Of a stretch of DNA of 64,000 bases, positions 58,295 to 64,000 are shown in pieces. The notes below the pieces were generated by a model. That model did no database searches and was not told the DNA's origin. It was given only the letters and a program-made list of their open reading frames with translations. Source of the stretch: Branchiostoma floridae (Eukaryota > Chordata > Leptocardii > Amphioxiformes > Branchiostomatidae); contig NC_049983.1 of NCBI RefSeq assembly GCF_000003815.2, forward strand, positions 288,962 through 352,961, read 5' to 3'. Every line of letters begins with the position of its first letter. Positions within the stretch are counted from its first letter, which is position 1. Both the position numbers and the translations under genes were made by a program.

Positions 58295-61200
58295 CTTGAG
58301 AGATGAAGTAGACTATTGATCTTTGCACCACCTATGAGTCATCAGCTTGTAATAAAACATTGTTAGGCTTGTCACGAGTTTATAACTCAATGTGCCCTTT
58401 TGGGTGTGCCGTGGTGGACTTTGATCACGGTTTGCCTTTGAGTAGGAGCGAGTCAAATTCTGGCGATTAGAGCATGCGATATAGGGTTAATGACATGCTA
58501 TGAGGTCTATTCGGTGTCACAATGTCGACATTGTTGTGACATTGTTGTTTCCTATAACCACCTAATGAACAACCGAGTGCGCGAAGTGAACGAGGTCGTT
58601 TATGAAGTGGCTATAGGAATCGACAAAGCCTTATGGCATGCACCGTACTATGCCTTGTGCACTGTATAGACCGACGGAAAGCGGGTCATTAACGTCATAA
58701 CGATATGGCCAATGCAATCATCAAGGAGGTTGAAAAGAGGGGTCAAACAAAGCACACTACCGAAGAAAACCAAGATGGCTGATTTGTTTTCTTTGGAGGA
58801 TGTAACGCTAGTTCACCTTTATCCGCGGGGTAACCAATATCCATCCTTTTAAAAACAGGGTGTTTAGGGTATCTGACAGTGGTTGAAACTGCAATGTTTT
58901 GACAAAATGTCAATTTAATACCACAGTCCGTCGACTTAATTATCCCAGATACCCTGCTTCTAAATACAACTGATATAGGTTACCCTACGGATAAAAGTAA
59001 ACCTGCGTTACCATGTCTGAAATAGGGTGGGCAGATTAGAATAGTTTGCATGTACTTGAAATATTGTTGTTGACTGTTAATCTGTCCATGTCATATGCTA
59101 TCTGCATTGTCTTTGTCTCTATCAGCAGGGTTCGCCATTTGTGATAGCGACAGACTAGTCGGGCAGCCCTGGCTGTACGTGCTGAACAGCCAAACCAAGA
59201 AATTAATAGATAAGCATATGGGAGCTCAACTATCGGCTGAAGCTAACATTAACCACTATTATCGAGAATGGGCGAGTGGAGAAATATGGAGCGTGCAATA
59301 GTTTGTAACATAATGAATCGACTATGTTATTATTTCAAGCCTTGGAACTGAAAGACATTTCACGTACAAGTTATATGTTGTTCAAATTCACTGTTCAAAT
59401 TTATTCAATGTACTAGATAAAAGATGTATGTTTTATAAAGGAATTTGTCGCTTAAATGGGTCAGTTTGGGTAGGCTATATGATAATAGTGCCAATGACCC
59501 ACCTGTTCCTCGGTATATATGGTGTCATATACACCTCGGGGCGGGTCATTAACCCTTAATTATTGTATGGCATCTAAAGTATTAGAAACAACATCTTGTT
59601 ACAGGTTTCATAAGATACTAGCTACATTTCCACGTTACCACAAATAAACCACTTTTTAGCTACAACGTATTTTATTTATTTTTATTTATTGATCTTTAGG
59701 GTAGTCCCTTCAGTTAACGTAGTAACTGATTTCCAAGGGAGCCCTATAATTAGTATTACATGCAAGAGATGTCTTTTCATTTACAATTAATAACACATAC
59801 CCTCTTTTCGTCATCTTTCTTAGACCTGTGGAATCATTAATATCTAGATTGATTTTAAGAAGTTTTCTTTTCGTCCTGTTTATCAGAACGTGTCATGAAT
59901 ATTTTTGACATGAAGATATTGAGTAGAATAGCTACATAGGCGGCGTCAAGAGCACATATCAAAATATTATCATTATTACATTTGGGTTAGCGTTGGTGAC
60001 ATAAGGCCATAATATTATGTTGATGCGAATATATGGATGACGTCCTTGAAAAATTGCCTTTATTATGAAATATTGCCATGAAGGTCGAATAAAAAATAAA
60101 TGACTAAACACACAGAGTATGACATACTGAACAATAAGTTCTTCGTTTTTGTTCCTTTACATCTTCTTCTTAGATGTTGGAATTGATTCTACAACATTAG
60201 CATCCATTTTCCTATATATTTCCGACATGTCCTTCCTCATTTTGTAGCTGCATCTCATTTGTGCGATTTACAGTGTTTTTTAGGCGGGGCGCAAAAGTTG
60301 TTTTGGAGGGGAGAAGAATGTTGATGCCCTTGCATTTACCAACAATCAAAGCAACATGACCTTACATACATATTATTGTCTATCGGCCTTTCCTGCCTGT
60401 TCAATCCATCGTATTGGGCGTTCTAACTAATTACGACAAAAAAAGGAAAATTTCTGTACAATTCTGGGAAATATGTATTCAGTATACCACTTCGCAGACT
60501 TGAAGCAACAAAGTATGAATTATAATGGTATTTACATACGTACGTACACGTTACTGGAGAATTACTCTACACAACAGAGTGTTCATTCGTGTTGCCAATC
60601 GGTCGCATACTATACTGTTAGGCTCGTCCATGACGCGTCGCCAAAAATATCACTAATTGAACCGTTCATTTTCCCTCCAGTATGAGACTGGCTTGGCTAA
60701 AAACCATGTTTCTAGCAGCCCTTGTAATAGTTAACAGGTGGGCGGACCGATCGAGATTTCGGCTTCAAGCTAAGAGAGGATTGGTCGGAATTGGTCACAT
60801 GCATACATCCCCCATACTTTTTCACCCTATTATCACCACAGTTTTGCTTGATATCACCACACCTTTTCCCTCATTTGCATGAAATAGCCTCACACTTTTT
60901 TCATAGCCCTGTACTACGTGGATACATTCACAGAACTGGGGGCTTTTAATTGGCTGAAGGGAAGTAGCCACAGGCTAACTAATGATTAGGTTTCTTATTA
61001 ACCCTATTTATATTTTAGGAAAACTCACCAAATTTGGTGGCTCTAGCGTAAGCCGCTATATGGCGTAATGCGACATGAAGGTTGGCGCAGGCCTCAAAAG
61101 CACCCCTAGTCTGAATAGGGTTAAATTGGCCCAATCAGACCCTGACAACAAGCGACTGTGTAACACAGGTTGTGTCTGTTACAATCACCACTTTTTCCTA

Positions 61201-61384
61201 TCCCATATCTTGTTGATGATGTTGAATTGGCCGATCAGACCCTGACAACAAGCGACTGTGTAACACAGGTTGTGTCTGTTACAATCATCACTTTTTCCTA
61301 TCCCATATCTTGTTGACGATGTTGAATTGGCCAATCAGACCCTGACAACAAGCGACTGTGTAACACAGGTTGTGTCTGTTACAA
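58295..61384. other. Intergenic region between hydrolase and flavin-reductase gene 2
   Basis: Contains the MITE above and AT-rich unique sequence. An ORF at about 59095-59301 (+), ending INHYYREWASGEIWSVQ, is not recognised. Short ORFs at 60473-60882 look like chance. No exon of either neighbour was found here. Confidence 0.5.
58803..59015. mobile_element. MITE with ACGCTAGTTCACC-type ends
   Basis: Left end AACGCTAGTTCACCTTTATC then GGGGTAACC; the right end is an imperfect complement (GGTTACCCTACGGATAAAAG then TAAACCTGCGTTA). A second inverted pair, GGGTATCTGACAGTGG / TCCCAGATACCCTG, lies inside. A solo end (GATAAAGGTGAACTAC) is at 57681 in the first intron of the hydrolase gene. Confidence 0.6.
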
Positions 61385-61440
61385 TCACCACTTTTTCCTA
61401 TCCCATATCTCGTTGACGATGTTGAATGTTTTCTCGTCGA
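61141..61440. repeat. 100-bp tandem repeat including the 3' end of flavin-reductase gene 2
   Basis: Three units of exactly 100 bp (CCTGACAACAAGCGACTGTG at 61141, 61241 and 61341). Each contains the reverse complement of the last about 14 codons plus stop of the adjacent gene (CACTTTTTCCTATCCCATAT), followed by 3' flank. Confidence 0.9.
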
Positions 61441-63621
61441 TACCGTAGCTCATGCCCCCCAGACGGGACACGGACTGCAGCCTGTCGGAGCGGATCCCGT
61501 CAGGGCCGAGACAGCACTCCGAGATGTGGACATGGACTAGCTGTAGTAAGATACACAAAGTTAATGGTAGTTAGATGAAGTCACGTAGTCTTTTGGAGGA
61601 CAACGGAGCCATTGGTTTAACGTTGTTATTCATTGCCTACATGTCTAGGGCATAGTATTGGTATAAGAGGGACCAAACACCTCCTTTGCACCGCCTTTCA
61701 CCTTCCCAGCCGAAGTCATGTACATTTTTGCATCCTGGTGGAGTGAGAAAAGTCATACAGAATACTTTTCCCTTGGTCACAACATCGGTGGGATGGTCAG
61801 GTGGACTCTCACTTCACTTGGGGAACCTGTGCTGCCCCGCGGGGTTCGTATATAGTTGACCCAACGAACTTCAGAGATAAAGAACGAATTTTCTTCCGTT
61901 TTGTGTATGTTTATTGTCTTCTAAGTCATGTTTTTACGTATTACGCAACATCTAAGTTATAAAAAAAATAACAAAACTATGGCGCAGGGAACGAACCCCG
62001 CAGTGCCACACTGGTGCTCCAAGTGCAGTGAGAGTCTACCTTTAGCGGATTCAAATCCAGTACCTCTGGGTTCTAGAGCAATCGCCCTTACCATCTAGCA
62101 ACTTATACGATGCCACTAAAGATACACTATTCACAGATGGATAAAATTCCCCACCTGCCCAAAGACGACGGTTGTCCCTCCGTGCCTCTTCTCCCCCACA
62201 GGAAGCGTGTGGAGCAGTCTGCACTCCAGAGAGACCGGCGACTCCAGCACGTGTGGGGCGGGTCCGCACACGGACGGGACGGGCGTCAGGCCCGCCTCTT
62301 CAAACTCGTCCACATCGGGGCCGAACTCCTGGGACGCTACAGGAAGAAAAACGTAACATCTTTGTCTTAGAAAAAGTGTAAACGTCAACTTTGCGTCCGT
62401 TCTGCTGTTCAAACTCACCCACAACGTGGCAAAACACCCTGTAATAGAAACGTAACAGTTATTTTGTGATATCTGATCGGTTCTCAGACCTTCATAATTC
62501 AAGCCCCTGTCACATAGTCACAGAGACTCGATCGCATTTTCTGACTTCAAAAATCGCAAGAGACTCGAGCCTAGTTTTTCACGGGCCCATCAGATGGTCT
62601 CTCAAAAATTGCATGGCAATTGAAAGAGTATCAGACGTATAACTGCCGAAAGTGTCCTTCAGACCTTTACCGTAGACTCGTTGGCTGATCAATTTTGCTG
62701 TTGTGTGACAAGGACTTTACACTGATAATGTGTAAAGTAACATGCATCGAGCCCCAAAATTCTGTGGCGTTTGGGACGCCTGGGTACAAGCATTGCGATA
62801 TTTGGAGCACCCATAAATCACAATTACAAACTAAATCATATTTCTATAGAGCATTTTGCGGTTGAGCCATGCTCCCAGGAGTCCCAGCATATTTGTACGA
62901 AGCTTACATGTACAACCCATTCCACTAGAGTCTGTGAGCGCCCTAAGACCATGCAGTAACCGATGTTTTTGTTTGTTTGTTTGTTTTGCATACCCAGTAA
63001 ACCGCCTTGTGGCGGAACACACCAGGTTTGTACTGAAGAGTACAAGCTGCATATCGAGACTGATTTATTTGATCCGCTCAAACTGGGAAGCACACTTACT
63101 CTTTTCGATAAGTGTGGTGGGTTCTTTAACATGCTCCTTGTGTGGCTCTCCCCAAACATGGGGCCTCCATTTAACGTTCTATCAGAGGAATTGCCCTAGC
63201 CGAGTACTCTTTAATTTCTACCTGAGTGAAGTGACATAAGTCGTGACAGATCGTTTAATGAATTTCGTAGATAAAGAATCTTTTACGTTCTGTGTATTTT
63301 TTATATGATACTTTAACATCTTGCATCATATTCCAATAATGAAATCAAGTGTCACACGAAGAAAATTCTGGTCTCTGTACAGTCGCTAAGCAATCGCCCT
63401 CTAGCGGAATGTGTAGGTACTAACCATCATATAGTTTGCCTGATGTCAAGCTTACCACAACTCTACACCCTTTATACACAACTCACCGGTCACTCAAAAG
63501 TCTCCCAGTTCACTTACCAACGTACACCTTTGGCATAATAGGTAGGCTGGTATGGTTGACGACAAAGTGCTGGGTGGATAGGATATTGGTAAGAGTGTCC
63601 TTCGGACTGCCGTCGCGCTTC
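61385..63621 (-). CDS. Flavin-reductase-like domain protein 2, 5'-partial
   Basis: Exons on minus: 63621-63518, 62336-62155, 61540-61385 (TGA). Their lengths (104, 182, 156) and phases match exons 3-5 of gene 1 (104, 182, 159). Visible: KRDGSPKDTLTNILSTQHFV, GPDVDEFEEAGLTPVPSVCG, ESPVSLECRLLHTLPVGEKR, LVHVHISECC, FNIVNEIWDRKKW. The central exon is almost identical to that of gene 1; the other two differ at many positions. Exons 1-2, including the KPRPLAFIST core, were not found up to 64000 and probably lie beyond the window. Same predicted role as gene 1 (FMN-dependent flavin reductase fold). Confidence 0.8.
61800..62041. mobile_element. TIR element with about 50-bp arms
   Basis: Left arm GGTGGACTCTCACTTCACTT...GGGGTTCG; right arm CGAACCCCGC...CAAGTGCAGTGAGAGTCTACC (complement, a few mismatches). 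Between them is about 140 bp of AT-rich sequence. It lies in the last intron of flavin-reductase gene 2. Confidence 0.6.
62042..62110 (-). other. tRNA-like relic
   Basis: On the minus strand, TTGCTAGATGGTAAGGGCG...TGGATTTGAATCCGC resembles A- and B-box regions of a tRNA. The acceptor ends do not pair convincingly. More likely a SINE head or decayed tRNA than a functional gene. Confidence 0.3.
63068..63190 (-). mobile_element. SINE fragment
   Basis: TGTGGCTCTCCCCAAACATG and CCTCCATTTAACGTTCTATC are the reverse complement of the body of the SINEs at 5.4 and 46.9 kb. The preceding TACTCTTTTCGATAAGTGTG also occurs at 15732-15751, in DCP1 intron 7. Confidence 0.6.
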
Positions 63622-64000
63622 CTTTGGCAAATGAATTATAAATCTGACAGTTAGTAGGGGACAACATTCAATCTTTACCAACGAGGGTACACATATCACC
63701 AGTTCTTATCTACTCTCCTGTTCATGCTTCGGTCACAACTAAAAAAGGGGCTGTGCCGGACAGTTTACGGGCTTATTTTGGCGTGACCTCTAGTTGAGCC
63801 CCAGTGGACAGCCGGTAGTTACTGTGCAAGCTATATTTGCGGCCGGCTGGGCCCCGGATTTCTTTTAAACCCGGAGTTAAAATCAACCCTGAACCAGGCG
63901 ACAAATAGGCGTCACGGCCTACCCATGAAAACACCTAGAGCTACCCCGTGGTAAATGGGGTCTCACTAAATACCGAAAACAACCGAAAGCAACCGAAAAC

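Noticed and set aside
57774..58319. 181-codon plus-strand ORF
   Set aside because: Antisense shadow of exon 1 of the beta-lactamase-like gene, whose minus frame has the SISK motif and a signal peptide.

Overview
The window looks like draft-assembly genomic DNA from an invertebrate deuterostome, most likely a cephalochordate (amphioxus). Evidence: short exons with GT-AG introns, an animal DCP1 gene, tRNA-derived SINEs, a very dense mix of DNA-transposon families, and three 100-N gaps. The species call is inference; no search was run.

Left third (1-19775, + strand): the mRNA-decapping cofactor gene DCP1. Ten coding exons are present and all splice in phase; the first exon(s) lie left of the window. 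Its introns hold Harbinger-, mariner- and hAT-like non-autonomous elements. Intron 8 holds a 5'-truncated LINE with an uninterrupted reverse-transcriptase ORF that happens to be open in frame with DCP1 exon 8.

Middle (19800-36500): mostly repeats, including a CAGWGGCGGCGG-ended element just after the DCP1 stop codon, a family of GGTACCGG-ended TA-flanked elements, a 1.65 kb palindrome, and minisatellites. The only gene recognised is a small minus-strand three-exon gene (30808-33060) for a 95-residue secreted precursor: signal peptide, seven consecutive arginines, Pro/Ser linker and acidic tail. A local duplication left a degraded copy of its first exon near 28.2 kb. A LINE fragment with a 10-bp target duplication sits in the intact copy.

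36544-41016: a 4.5 kb DNA transposon with about 65-bp imperfect inverted ends and an AT target duplication. It carries a broken THAP-domain gene (+) and a broken YqaJ-type nuclease gene (-), arranged convergently. A paralogous empty site lies just upstream.

Right third (42.9-64 kb): three minus-strand enzyme genes, a flavin-reductase-like gene (42905-45348), a secreted serine beta-lactamase-like hydrolase (55475-58294, with a duplicated frameshifted last exon at about 54 kb), and a second flavin-reductase-like gene (61385-63621, 5' exons outside the window). Between the first two lies a 3.4 kb foldback element (49306-52679) whose arms are oppositely oriented arrays of about 70-bp units, each unit itself a near-perfect hairpin. 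All exon models are read by eye from splice signals and reading phase and have no transcript support.
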